Assembly: GCF_000764305.2 (NCBI RefSeq)
Contig: NW_025930402.1
Coordinates: forward strand, 8,637-72,636
Length of the DNA stretch: 64,000 bases
Source: Hyalella azteca
Lineage: Eukaryota > Arthropoda > Malacostraca > Amphipoda > Hyalellidae
Direction: 5' to 3'
Under the pieces are notes generated by a model. It had not been told where the DNA came from and did no database searches. It worked only from the letters and a program-made list of their open reading frames with translations. Position numbers and translations under genes: made by a program. Positions 1 through 10,518 of this stretch are shown piece after piece; position 1 is the first letter of the stretch, and every line of letters starts with the position of its first letter.

Positions 1-56
1 AGAGAAATACGGCAGAGATCAGCCGTCGCTGCCGACTTGGGGGAGAGGGAGATGGT
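1..56 (+). other. Chimeric duplicate of 10328-10383 (assembly artefact)
   Basis: These 56 bases are identical to 10328-10383 and run directly into a mate-pair junction adapter. In a Nextera mate-pair read crossing the circularisation junction, the right end of the insert is followed by the adapter and then by the left end of the same insert. That is the arrangement here if the insert ran from 95 to 10383. The block is therefore not genomic at this position. Confidence 0.93.
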
Positions 57-94
57 CTGTCTCTTATACACATCTAGATGTGTATAAGAGACAG
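57..94. other. Nextera mate-pair junction adapter (synthetic)
   Basis: A perfect 38-base inverted repeat made of the 19-base Tn5 mosaic end CTGTCTCTTATACACATCT followed immediately by its reverse complement. This is the known circularised junction adapter of Nextera mate-pair libraries. It is vector or adapter contamination left in the assembly, not a biological transposon end. Confidence 0.97.
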
Positions 95-295
95 GTGAGT
101 GGTCAGAATGCGTGGAAGTGAGTGGTCAGAATGTGTGGGAAGTGAGTGGTCAGAATGCGTGGAAGTGAGTGGTCAGAATGTGTGGGAAGTGAGTGGTCAG
201 AATGCGTGGAAGTGAGTGGTCAGAATGCGTGGCGAGTGAGTGGTCAGAATGTGTGGCGAGTGAGTGGTCAGAACGTTTAGCAAGTGTGTGGCAAG
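95..295. repeat. Minisatellite, about 23-24 bp unit
   Basis: About eight head-to-tail copies of a unit built around GTGAGTGGTCAGAATG(C/T)GTG. Variants of 21-24 bp differ in the number of bases after GTGTGG, and the array decays at its right end. It starts immediately after the adapter, so its true left limit is unknown. Confidence 0.9.
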
Positions 296-732
296 TGAAA
301 ATAAAGGTTCTGTGTCGAGGTTCCAGAAATGAATCTCATTGCATTGACGTGAAGGATGTAAATATCTAGACCTTCGTTTGAGGCTGGAGGGCATATTGAG
401 TATAGAGTAAATAGTGTTGCTTGTATGGTTAATGAATTTCATTGCTAACCAGTTGAGTAATTCTTGTTTCTTTGCCCAGTTACTAGGGCTGCTAAATAAG
501 CCTGTATATAGTAACATTTCTATATTTCTGTAGAAACTTTACTATTATGCTATATTGTATCAATGGTTCTTCACTCGATTGATGGTATTGTCTCTGCGCT
601 GTATTGATGGTATTGCCTCTGCTCTGTATTGATGGTATTGCTTCTATGTTGTAATAATGTAATGCTTCACGTCAATTGAAAAGAACACATTTCACCGTTA
701 CTGAAGAAACATAAAGCTTGCGGTGTTTGCAG
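296..732. other. Presumed intron of the zinc-finger gene
   Basis: Non-coding by inspection. Near 570-650 there are three imperfect copies of a unit of about 25 bp containing TTGATGGTATTG. The interval ends with a good 3' splice site (TTTGCAG at 726-732). Earlier exons of the gene lie to the left of the window, beyond the artefact at the edge. Confidence 0.5.
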
Positions 733-842
733 GTTTCACTGCGAGTTGTGTAACTGCGCCCTGACGTGCGACCAGCAGCTACAGAGCCATCTTGCTGGGG
801 CGCGCCACGCTAAGCTCCTCAAGAAGCAGGAGGCCTTGCTAA
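733..842 (+). CDS. Exon of a zf-met/U1-type C2H2 zinc-finger protein (first finger)
   Basis: This internal exon lies between acceptor TTTGCAG (ends 732) and donor GTAAGG (starts 843). Its first base completes a codon from an upstream exon outside the window. The reading F-H-C-E-L-C-N-C-A-L-T-C...Q-S-H-L-A-G-A-R-H-A-K-L is a matrin/U1-type zinc finger, with pattern C-x2-C-x12-H-x5-H and the typical A-K-L-L-K-K basic tail. Fingers of this type, found in proteins such as ZNF346 and ZNF385, usually bind double-stranded or structured RNA. The exon ends in phase 1, matching the next exon at 1862. The exact orthologue cannot be named from two fingers. Confidence 0.82.
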
Positions 843-1861
843 GTAAGGACTGTGTGCTCTTCTCAGTTTCACTTCCCTGCCCACACATGAAACTGAGTCT
901 TGGCCATTTTAGCTTGATTTTAAATTTTTTCTATCATTTATCTCAGTGGTCAGTGGTTCCCAAAGTGGGTGTTACCGCCCCCCTGGGAGCATTAGAAACA
1001 TTTGNATTGCAGCATACCAAATATCAAGAAAGAGGTGTTTGTTTCCATATGTGTCTGTGAGGGAGGCGCTAGGAATTCACTGGGGAGCCAAGGGGTTGCC
1101 AGCCTGCTATGGATAGCCTGGGAACCATTGGTCTATCTTTTCCATACTGTAATATGATTTTCGTCGAAAATAAATCAGTTACTGTTTCCGATTACTTGTG
1201 TCTCTTTAATGATATAATAGTTTTTATTTTCGTCACATTCTGTATCTGTGATAAATTTATGAAGGAATTGTCGCCACGAAGACGGCGTTTCGATTTGAAG
1301 ACTGTGTAAATTGTTAGAAAATTGGCAAGTATCTGTTTGACCAACTCGATGTGTGAGACTTAACAATGTTTGTTAACTTCAATATCTGATTACCTGGCTA
1401 GGTTGTGGTGCGTTTGTTATGCAATCCTAGTTGCGGGCTTTTGTGCAAACGATGAGACCTGAATGCATATCAGTTACGAATAATTTCAATTGTTTGACTA
1501 GTTCATGTCCTGAGTAAAGAAGTTTTGGGGATGAGCATATTTTTATTTTGGTTCCAAGCGTTCTTCTCTTGACGACCGTTTGCAACTAATCAGTATCAAA
1601 TTTAGGAAAGGAGAAAGCGATTAATCGTGTATTATAACTCATTTATTTGCTATCTTGATAAGCAAGCATGTGTCGTTTAGAACAGTCGATGGAAGTTACT
1701 GGGAACGTAGCCTTCCTCTTCAGAAAAGGTTATTAACGAGCATTTGTGGCTGCCAGAAGGGTTTCGATGTTGCACAAGATCAAGACGTAATGCGAGTCTG
1801 AATATTTTGCGTAGAAAAATCAAATAGTGTTCTTTAACTACCGATTTTATTGATGTTTCAG
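843..1861. other. Intron of the zinc-finger gene
   Basis: A GT...AG intron from donor GTAAGG at 843 to acceptor TTTCAG ending at 1861. It contains a hAT-like MITE at about 951-1130 and a single undetermined base at 1005. The rest is AT-rich sequence without recognisable coding potential. Confidence 0.75.
951..1130. mobile_element. hAT-type MITE in the zinc-finger intron
   Basis: The left end begins CAGTGGTTCCCAAAGTGGG and the right end is the inverse (CCTGGGAACCATTG), giving imperfect terminal inverted repeats of the hAT CAGTGGTTCCCA class. If the left border is taken at the upstream CAGTGGT (944), the 8-bp flanks ATTTATCT and GTCTATCT agree at six positions, as expected for an old hAT target-site duplication. 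At about 180 bp it has no transposase and is non-autonomous. Confidence 0.72.
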
Positions 1862-1915
1862 GAGAAACGGAAAAATCGGGAGAGGAGCCCGAGGCAGCGG
1901 CCGCGGCTAACCTTG
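1862..1915 (+). CDS. Small linker exon of the zinc-finger gene
   Basis: A 54-base exon between acceptor TTTCAG and donor GTGAGC. Read in the phase set by the previous exon, it gives R-E-T-E-K-S-G-E-E-P-E-A-A-A-A-A-N-L, an acidic then alanine-rich linker with no stop. It leaves one base that completes an alanine codon with the next exon. The agreement of phase across three exons is the main evidence that it is real. Confidence 0.72.
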
Positions 1916-2522
1916 GTGAGCAGCAAAAATAATTACAACTCGGTTTCCAAGTCGCCATTTTGGTGCAGTCTTCCTTGCAAATTATTTATTATATATCAAT
2001 TCTTCAATATCTTCAATGGGAATTTCAATTTGTTTAATGATTAGAGTCTATTTTTAGTCGACTGTGTTCATAGGCTTGTAGTTGAGCTAGCGTATGTAAT
2101 ATGAATTATATTAGAATCTAGCAGTTTGTGTAGTCGAGATGGATGCTCCTAGGAAAAAACCTGCGTTATTATTTTTGGATGAAATTCACGCGTATCTGGT
2201 TAAAAATCCCATTATATTATTTAACTCACTCTGTTCTTCCTTTTTGCAATACCTTGATATTAATACGTGTATTATTACTTTAAAAGTTGACTAACTTAAT
2301 TCACACGATTAAAATGTGTCTTTTTGCTAGCTACCGAGATCTCAGATCCTAGTGTTATCTATTTATGCAAACGAATCGTTATGACGCAGAGAGGTTGATA
2401 TATTCTAAGCATCCATTTTAAAAACAATTTGTAGCTGCATTCGTACATGAGCAAATGATGTGACACAAAATTATCATATTACATATATTTTTTGCGTTAA
2501 CGATTGCAATATTTTCGTCCAG
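1916..2522. other. Intron of the zinc-finger gene
   Basis: AT-rich interval from donor GTGAGC at 1916 to acceptor TTTCGTCCAG ending at 2522. I see no repeat or coding signal inside it. Confidence 0.7.
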
Positions 2523-2824
2523 CTCTGCGCTGTGAAGTCTGCAACGTTTCCTTCAACTCGATCCTGCAACGACAACAGCACATGGACTCTAAAAAGCATC
2601 GCGTCAAGGAATCCAAACTCGAGCGAAAACAAGAGGCGGAAGAAGAACAGAAAAAAGCTAAACAGAATAACCCAGAGAGTCGCCACTCTCTCGATATATC
2701 GTCCGAGCTTGTCACTTACAAGCACCTGAAAATATTACCTCAGATGTATGCCTCACCATTAACTGTTTTTAGCACAGATAACTACACGTCTCAAAATTCG
2801 AACTCATCCACTCCAGAAAGCTAA
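2523..2824 (+). CDS. Terminal exon of the zinc-finger protein (second finger and C-terminus)
   Basis: The exon continues in frame from 1915 and stops at TAA 2822-2824. It encodes a second zf-met finger, L-R-C-E-V-C-N-V-S-F-N-S...Q-Q-H-M-D-S-K-K-H, again C-x2-C-x12-H-x5-H. A highly charged, probably helical segment rich in E, K and Q (K-L-E-R-K-Q-E-A-E-E-E-Q-K-K) follows, then a Ser/Thr/Asn-rich tail of about 50 residues. Two spaced matrin-type fingers with basic or coiled linkers suggest a nuclear RNA-binding protein. The name is left open because the N-terminal part is missing and several families share this fold. Confidence 0.85.
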
Positions 2825-4795
2825 CATTTGTCGAATGATAAATGCCCTGACTATCTATTTTTATTTATTTATAGTTCATTACTGTTAGCATTTGATGTGA
2901 ATGACTGCCTTTTATTTGGTCGTTATAGTGTTGGTGGTCGTTATAGTGTTGGGTGTAATGTAGCGTGACAGAAATCTGGCATTTGCTGAAGACGATGCGC
3001 GACCAATGTTTTTGAGGTTCCTCAGTCACTGTTTTGTCGGGAAGCCCCTATCCAGCGTCGAGGCTTCCACCTTAGCGGACCTCGAATTCCGTAGAGGATG
3101 TCCTTTGCCGTGAAGGAACCGCCCCGTGCCGAGTGACAACAATGCAGGCGGGCGACGGTGGTAACGAAAGTTTGTTATAGTGACGTCAAGAAGCCTGCCA
3201 TGTGTTATAGTAACGTCATGAAGCCTTTTCTGTCATGCTGACTCGTGTACGAGTTTGCTTCCTGGTCTCGCTGTTGTTCCACTCGAAACAATGTCTTTAA
3301 CAGCGCTTCAAGTTGTTCACGTTGCCGTGGAGCCCATCTTGTGCTGCCAGTTTAGGTTTATAATGCCATCTGTCAAGTGTTGGGTATCATTATTAACTTT
3401 CCGTCATGTATCTCGCTCGTTGGTTTTTCATGTTCAACCTACGTTGTTGACAATTCACTACTATATTAATTGTCGAGTTGTTGTCCCAAAGCTCCGATGA
3501 ATCTCATATTTTAACGGAAATTCCAGAACGTTCATTGTTAGCTTTTGAATCGTATCTCATAAGCCTTACGACTGAAAGTTTTTTACAGTTTGCACTGTGG
3601 CCAATACTTGAGTCTGCTGGCTGACCTGAAGAGTTAAGAGGCAAGAGTCCATTTCAATCCTCCTAAATTTCTACATTAGATTCCTAAAAGACGCTGAAGT
3701 GATGTGAAATTATTAGAAGGTTACCTTACCTTTCTCTTTTAACTTTATTGTGCATGTTAATCAAATTGTATTAGTGAAATTTATTGACATTTTTTGTTCA
3801 TTTTACTGGACCGTGAATTTTACCCCTGCGCTTTGAGTTATTTTTTTTACCGAAAGCAACATTTTTACAGGTACAAATTTAAAGACCAAGTTTTCCGCTT
3901 GCTACATGTTCGTAGTTTCTTTTTACATCTGATATTGAATATTCAATCTTTTATCCTGCTCATTTGTTCCGGAAACAAACCTGGTTCGGCAAAAGTGGTA
4001 CGTAATACATGTTTTGAATTTACCACGGCACCCCTAATCTTCATTCATTTTCATCCGCCATGAAAAGAGTTCCTAGAGCTGCTACATCATGAAATTGTGT
4101 GTCCTGCTAGTTAATAATTATTTCAATGCAGCTGCCGGCCGTGCTTACTCTTCATTGCCTAAAACTGCTTGTTCCGTGATGGTTTTGTCGAGAACAAGGC
4201 ATTGGTGTCTCTGATGCGCCTCTGGATCCTTGCTATATTCTTTTGTGAAGTTTTCTGCGCCTCAATTAATGTTTAATTCAATAATCTGTCATGGATTATG
4301 TATAGTAACAGGAATTTTTGTGTTAATATAAATAAACATAAAACAGATCATCTTGTGAAACGAAACTCACTGTTTATTTCCCATGTTTCTGAATTTAAAT
4401 ACCGTGCAATCCTAGGTAATGTCAATAGCAATTAAAGTGCACAAGTTTGTATTATATATAATGCATTCATTTATACTTCTGTATTCAACGTGATAGCTTC
4501 GATTAGATATCACATGAAATCATTATGCCGCTGAGCTTTAATTGAATAAATCTTGTGCTAGGATTTTTAAATTCATTGTTATGAGAAATCACTGTCAATC
4601 CGATACGTGAAAACCTGTGCCTGCTAATTCTTACCTTTGCATTAGCATTTTTATGCCTTTCGTGACCGCTATTGAAAACGCTTATTCTTATCACGGAAAA
4701 ATTTTATTTTATTATTTTTTTCTTTTCATCGTCCCGCAATTCAACTGTGGAGGCAAGTATGGGACACTCGCTCCACTCCTGCCATTGGTGATATC
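2825..4795. other. Zinc-finger gene 3' flank, no further gene seen
   Basis: Downstream of the stop. A 3' UTR must begin here. The first clear AATAAA I find is at 4331-4336, about 1.5 kb away, so the transcript end is uncertain. Near 2919-2960 and 3172-3230 are short direct repeats (GGTCGTTATAGTGTTG; TGTTATAGTRACGTCA). No supported coding region. Confidence 0.5.
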
Positions 4796-4799
4796 CAGC

Positions 4800-5150
4800 G
4801 TAAGGGTACGCACACAGTGGAAGCAGATTGCCAGCGTGCTGGTTACCTGCTCAGGCTGGCGCCTGAAACCATAGAATACAGAAGCCTATTCGTACAGGTT
4901 TTCACTGTGAACACTTACATTATTATCCTATGTTCATTCTTGTGGTAGGTTGGAGCAGGTTGCCCGCGCGGGCAACCTGCTTTCACTGTGTGGGTACCAT
5001 AAGGAAGAGTGAGTACATAGAATACAGAAGCCTATTCGTACAGGTTTTCACTGTGAACACTTACATTATTATCCTATGTTCATTCTTGTGGCAGGATGGA
5101 GCAGGTTGCCCGCGCGGGCAAACCTGCTTTCACTGTGTGCGTACCCTACC
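4800..5150. mobile_element. Foldback element with internal tandem duplication and GC palindrome
   Basis: The ends are inverted copies of each other: GGGTACGCACACAGTG near 4805 and its inverse CACTGTGTGCGTACCC near 5133. Inside, a segment of about 146 bp is repeated head to tail (from 4871 and from 5017). Each copy ends in a GC-rich palindrome around GCCCGCGCGGGC. The first (4955-4980) is perfect over 26 bases; the second (5101-5127) has one extra A. No coding sequence. The architecture fits a non-autonomous foldback or MITE-like element; the superfamily is not clear. Confidence 0.65.
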
Positions 5151-5902
5151 GCGCGTGTGCATCTTCGCAGGCGCCTACATTTTAGGGGAACATCTCAGGG
5201 GAACTGATTGTTCCTAAGCTGATCATTATATTTCGTTGTTGATCAATTTAATTGTTTTGCAACGTCATTTCAGCAGACCATTGATGTCATCGTTATTGTA
5301 ACGTCGCAACTGCTGTGAAAATGTTGTTAAATATTTTATGTAGAAAAATTTAGTCTTTTTAATTGCACTTGATTTGTTCTTAAAGTAGGTACGTAAAGTA
5401 GGTAAGAGTTTCTTTTGTAAAGCTGCCTCAGATATCTAATTTTTCGATATCGCCTGCCGCAAGCAATCATATTTCTGCTGAACATTTCGATTTGGTTAAG
5501 AACTCCTATCGACGTGTTACCTGTAAAGGACATAAAACGTTCATTTGTATTAACCTCATTGGATGATCTTTGACGAGGTATTTCTTCATGCTTACTGTGT
5601 AACTTCAACGTGTGTCGATTGTTGATGTAAATTTCACTTAATATATTAATACTGAACCTGTCTATCAATGTCAATAGCTTCCCACTTAAACTCCTTGTAA
5701 TCTAAATCTAAAAAACGCATTCATTACCTAATTATTGGAAGTGGAGCAAGCGAGGTTTTGAGCGTAATGTTATGGATATCCATTGAGCAAAATAGGATTA
5801 GAGCTAAATAATGGTCCATTAAGCTTATTGCGGACCCTTTGTTCCTAATAATTCATGGTTTAAATAACACTACGAATTGCCCTCAGTACCTCGATGCTGT
5901 CC
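5151..5902. other. Intergenic, nothing recognised
   Basis: AT-rich sequence with short open frames only; no domain, RNA gene or repeat recognised. Confidence 0.4.
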
Positions 5903-6765
5903 AGAAAGTATCAACTTTTAGGCGGTCCATGATTCAGTGACCGAATACTTCGCCGAAAAATTTCCGAGCTAAGTCTCTACCGCGACATGAGTAACCGGAG
6001 CAATATTGTCACAAGTCCACTTCCCAAAAAGGATCCGTTCTAATGAGCGCAAAATGACTTGCACTGATGGTTGCCGCCACGTACGACAAATTTATATGTT
6101 CTCTGTTGCGTACAAACGTCCTCAGGTTTCTGCACTCAATAGCTAACATATAATTCAAGTTTAAAGTTATGTTCCAGGAGAGTGACATACGGCGGTAGAG
6201 GGTTAAATTTGTTCCAAGTGCCTCAGTCGACAATTTAAGCACAGAAACGCCACACCGTTCGAACGGAGTTTAAATTTTTCAAAAAATTTGAATCCGACGA
6301 CTGCCGTTGATACTGTGTCGACCACTATTGAGAAAAGAAAGTATCAACTCTTAGGCGGTCCATGATTCAGTGACCGAATACTTCGCCGAAAAATTTCCGA
6401 GCTAAGTTTCTACCGCGACATGAGTAACTGGACCAATATTGTCAAACCTACTTCCCAAAAAGGATACGTAATAGTGAGCGCAAATTGACTTGCACTGATG
6501 CTTGCCGCCACCTACAACTTTAAATGTTCTCTGTTGCGTACAAATGTCCTCAGGTTGCTGCAGTCAATAGTTTCGTATAATTCAAGTTGAAAGTTATGTT
6601 CTCGGAGAGTGACATACGGCGGTAGAGAGTTAAATTTGTTCCAAGTCCCTCAGTCGACAATTTAGGCACAGAAACGCCACACCGTTCAAGCGGGATTTAA
6701 AATTTTTAAAAAATTTGAATCCGACGACTGCCGTTGATACCGTGTCGACCACTATTGAGAACATG
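5903..6765. repeat. Diverged tandem duplication, about 430 bp unit
   Basis: Two head-to-tail copies. The first starts with AGAAAGTATCAACTTTTAGG at 5903 and the second at about 6336, and both end with CGTTGATACTGTGTCGACCA or a variant (about 6334 and 6762). The copies differ by scattered substitutions and small indels, so the duplication is old. No protein is encoded. Confidence 0.8.
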
Positions 6766-9700
6766 AGTCGCTGGCTCTGCTTCCATCCAATCTCATCTAA
6801 CATTCAGGGCCATCAAACTGAGGAAGGTTTTGTTTTACATTTATTGTCTCATGAGTTTTATTCGAGTTTCCTGACAGTAGCGACGCAAGTTTGTCGAGTC
6901 AGCACATCGGGCGCCGGGAGAGCAAAAATATCTTCGGGTGAAATAAATCACGAGTTCAACGCGCGGCTTGACAGATGGCAGACGTGGTGTAGCTTTGCGA
7001 TAAGATCTAGATTTGGCAAGCATAATTAGACCATAAAAAAGTATCGCGTAGATCTACGTGGAATACTCGCAAGAATCATGAATTGCCAGCTATAAAACTA
7101 TACGTATTCGTCTCGATGAAATCGGTTTGTACGGTCAGAGCGCGGTGCTGGTGATTTTCTGTTCGTCATGAAATACCCAAAATGGGCTGTTATCCATAAA
7201 TCTGTATTGCGAAGCAGAAACTTCGCTTTAGTCGCCTGCCTAGTGACTGCTGTGTTTAAGCGAGCAGAATAATATAACTATATAGAATCGGAAGGTTATG
7301 CCGTCTCTAAAAGAAGCGCGAGCTGTTGATTTAAAATTTGAGAGACGACAATATCAAACATTGTGCAGTAATATCTCGAAACATGCGAGTACTACGGACA
7401 TGAGACACGGCCCTTTCTTGGGAACACCGTGTCTGCTGAAATAATTCATATGTACCAAACATTTTACTAGTTGTAGACAGAAAGACGGTAGATGAAAAGT
7501 GCACTTTTAGCAAGGCTTAAGACAAAGAATGACATGTACACCTGTAATTAGTAACTCTTAGGGAACTGATCATAACCTGCAAACTAACAAAGCTGAGATT
7601 TGTTACTTATGAGCGATAATTTTCTTGAGAATTGATGCCAATGATGCAGAAATTTCCCGAAAGAATTTTAGTTTGCTAGCTTGAAATCTGGTACAAGCGA
7701 CGGCAATTCTATTTTAAAGTGGATCAGCGAAAGTACTAGTAGCACCCTACAGTAGAGTTTAGTGCAGTACAGTACAACAGTCAGGTACCTTATATTACAA
7801 CGACTCGATCGTTTGCGTCTAAGATGAGGTCAAGTCAGGTCCGTCGCTGATTCTTGCAATGACGTTTTTACCAGCGCCATCTAAATTGACTTTGATGAAG
7901 TTTTCCATGTTAGTTAATGAAATCTGATGTGAGGACAAGATTACTAATTGCTTGACTGTTAAGGACCTCCGATGAGCGAGCTGTTGAATGAGAACGTTTC
8001 CCGAATTTACTTCATTTAATTCAGAAACGCGCACGAAGCAAAAGTTGAGAAATCTGTGGTCTTATCAAGTCGCATAGGATCAAGTCCCATCAAGTCGGAT
8101 GGAGAGGATATAATTTTCTCCGTCACTTGATGGTTTATTTCCTGTGGCAAGTCATCAACGCGCTACCTGAGTTGTACGGACGTAGATTCAGAATGTCGAC
8201 GCAGTTCTGATCGAGAATAAGATGAGAAGCCTGCATCGAGCAAGCTTTACGAGCATCTCTCCCATGTTCGAAACTTCAGCTTCACGATAGAGATGACAAG
8301 CGACCATGATTCCGTCGCCTTACTTTTATGCTGAAGCAGACAGAATACCAGCTTCATGGTCAACATGGACCATTCTAGCCAGACTACCTCATTTTTCAAG
8401 TATTTTAATCCGATCCATTGTAGAAAAAAACACGTTACATGTGCACTTCTTGGATATCTGAAATGTTACTGGGAAGCTAGGTGACTCAACTAGAAGTTAA
8501 GTTCCAAAGCAGCATGATTAGTGTGGTGCACGCTGTTGCACCCCCCATAACCTCAATAAAAAATGCCAGAATTCTTCGGGGATCATGAAAGAAATAAAGG
8601 AATCACTGTTCTAAACTGGGATTATAAGCCACAAGAAAATTTTTTCGAACTTCATTTGTGGTTTGAATGACGAGGAACTATCAGATTCTAATTCACCTGG
8701 TCTCCCTGTTCTTGATGCTTATAGTGAATTATTGATGCTAGGAGCAGACTGGCGTGCCTTCATGTATTGGACTTGACGTTCGTATTTAATCAATGCCAAA
8801 TAGTTTTCAAACAGTGCATCCTGTAAATATTGGCGACCCCACAGAGATGATTTTCGCAATCTAATTCGCACGACGCAACTAGAACTCGTTACATGGTATT
8901 GTTATCTACTGAATATTTATTTAAAACTGTGGGGCTGAATGAGCTCGTGCATCGGCTTTTGAAGCCAGAAACTGTTCCTTCGCTCGCCAGTCGCTACATT
9001 GCTCGTGTTGACGTCGCATTTTATTTCGACTGTAATTCTTCGAGCTCGCCACCCCTGCACAAAAGCAGGATCGTGCCGCTGTTTTAACGCGTAACTTCTT
9101 TTACGACGCGACTCTAATTTGACCCTCAGACGGCAATGGCTAAAAACTCGCCTGGGCTTTGAATAATGGCCGAGAATTGCAGGCTCAGCCGATGCGGCGA
9201 CTTGGCCAATTTCCGTGCTCAAAGGCAACTAAATATTCATTTCTTTGCAATCTAAATGTAATTTATTCCCTATTTTTTTAGGTAATAATTCTAGATCGTA
9301 AAATTAGCGGTGCTCGTGGATTCTCAAGGCTTCCTGCAAATTTTCCAATAAAAAAAGAGTAAATTTAAACAAACAGCAGCGAGTGAAATTTTCTAAGTCA
9401 TTTTTTAGACGCAAATTAAGATATTAGCTAGAAAATTTCAGCTCTAATCACCTGCTTGATCTAGGGAGTTTAAAGAGCTGTTACCTTCGTTTCCTATCTT
9501 TATTTTATAACCAATAACTAAAGAGCAGATCTCGATATGGCTCCTGAAGAAACACGTAGCACGTGACCACCTGATATTACGACAGTTGATAGGAAGGAAT
9601 TGTAGGATTGAAGTCTTGAAGTAGAAATGAAGATTATCTTCGACCAATTTTCTCGGGCTCTTGAAATGATGGTGTGCAGTCATATTCCACATAAGAATGT

Positions 9701-9995
9701 CACTTATGTAGTAGATTTTATCTTCTGGTGTGCTGTTCATGAAACCCAAATTACAAATTCCATAGGATGAATTGTTTGGAAATAACATCTCGGTATTCAG
9801 TTCCTGCTAAATATATTATAATCCCAATCGTATATTTGTACCCGAATATTGTACGTAGATTTACAATAATCATGCATTTGTATCCTAATGTTTTTTTTAG
9901 ATATTTAATGCACAAACCTATGCATCATACTTTTGTTTTCAGGTTTAGAGTGATCGTGCATTTATACCCGTGTGTATACGATCAATGTTGCTAGC
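6766..9995. other. Intergenic, no supported gene
   Basis: About 3.2 kb of unique-looking sequence. Open frames here (longest 114 codons, minus strand 9444-9788) lack recognisable domains and splice context. Nothing is annotated. Confidence 0.4.
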
Positions 9996-9997
9996 TC

Positions 9998-10148
9998 AAT
10001 CAATGTTATAACCTCAATGATAAAAGCTCAATGTTATAAGCTCAATGTTATAGCCTCAATGTTATAACCCCATTGTTATAAGCTCAATATTATAAGCTCA
10101 ATATTATAACCTCAATATTATGAGGTCAATATTATTAGCTCAATCAAG
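9998..10148. repeat. 14-bp tandem repeat
   Basis: About ten degenerate copies of GCTCAATGTTATAA, changing to GCTCAATATTATAA toward the right end. Simple satellite-like array in AT-rich sequence. Confidence 0.85.
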
Positions 10149-10518
10149 GACCCATATGATTGTGCTCGGCGTTTGGTTGAGTATGAAGGCTGCGGCGCGC
10201 CAGGCTGTGGGCCGCTCGTAAGTGACATAAACGTCCGTCCCAGTCTTGGCATACGCACGCGACAGCTCCGGCATCAAGCACTTGTTCATCATTCAATAAA
10301 AATGTATTGCTGGGATCGCTGCAGGACAGAGAAATACGGCAGAGATCAGCCGTCGCTGCCGACTTGGGGGAGAGGGAGATGGTGGCGTTGCGGATCAAAT
10401 AACAGCAATCGAGAATCTTCGAGGCGCGTTCATGTTTTGGAATTAACTATTTCGAGAGTTAAATCATTTCCTTTGGTGGGAAATATTCGTTTTTTATTCA
10501 TGACGCGCGAAGGAACAC

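Noticed and set aside
57..94. Natural Tn5-like transposon end
   Set aside because: Exactly two synthetic mosaic ends head to head, adjoining a copy of distant sequence: a library adapter.
9444..9788. 114-codon minus-strand open frame
   Set aside because: Plausible length, but no motif, no splice sites examined gave a partner, and it lies in AT-rich intergenic DNA.
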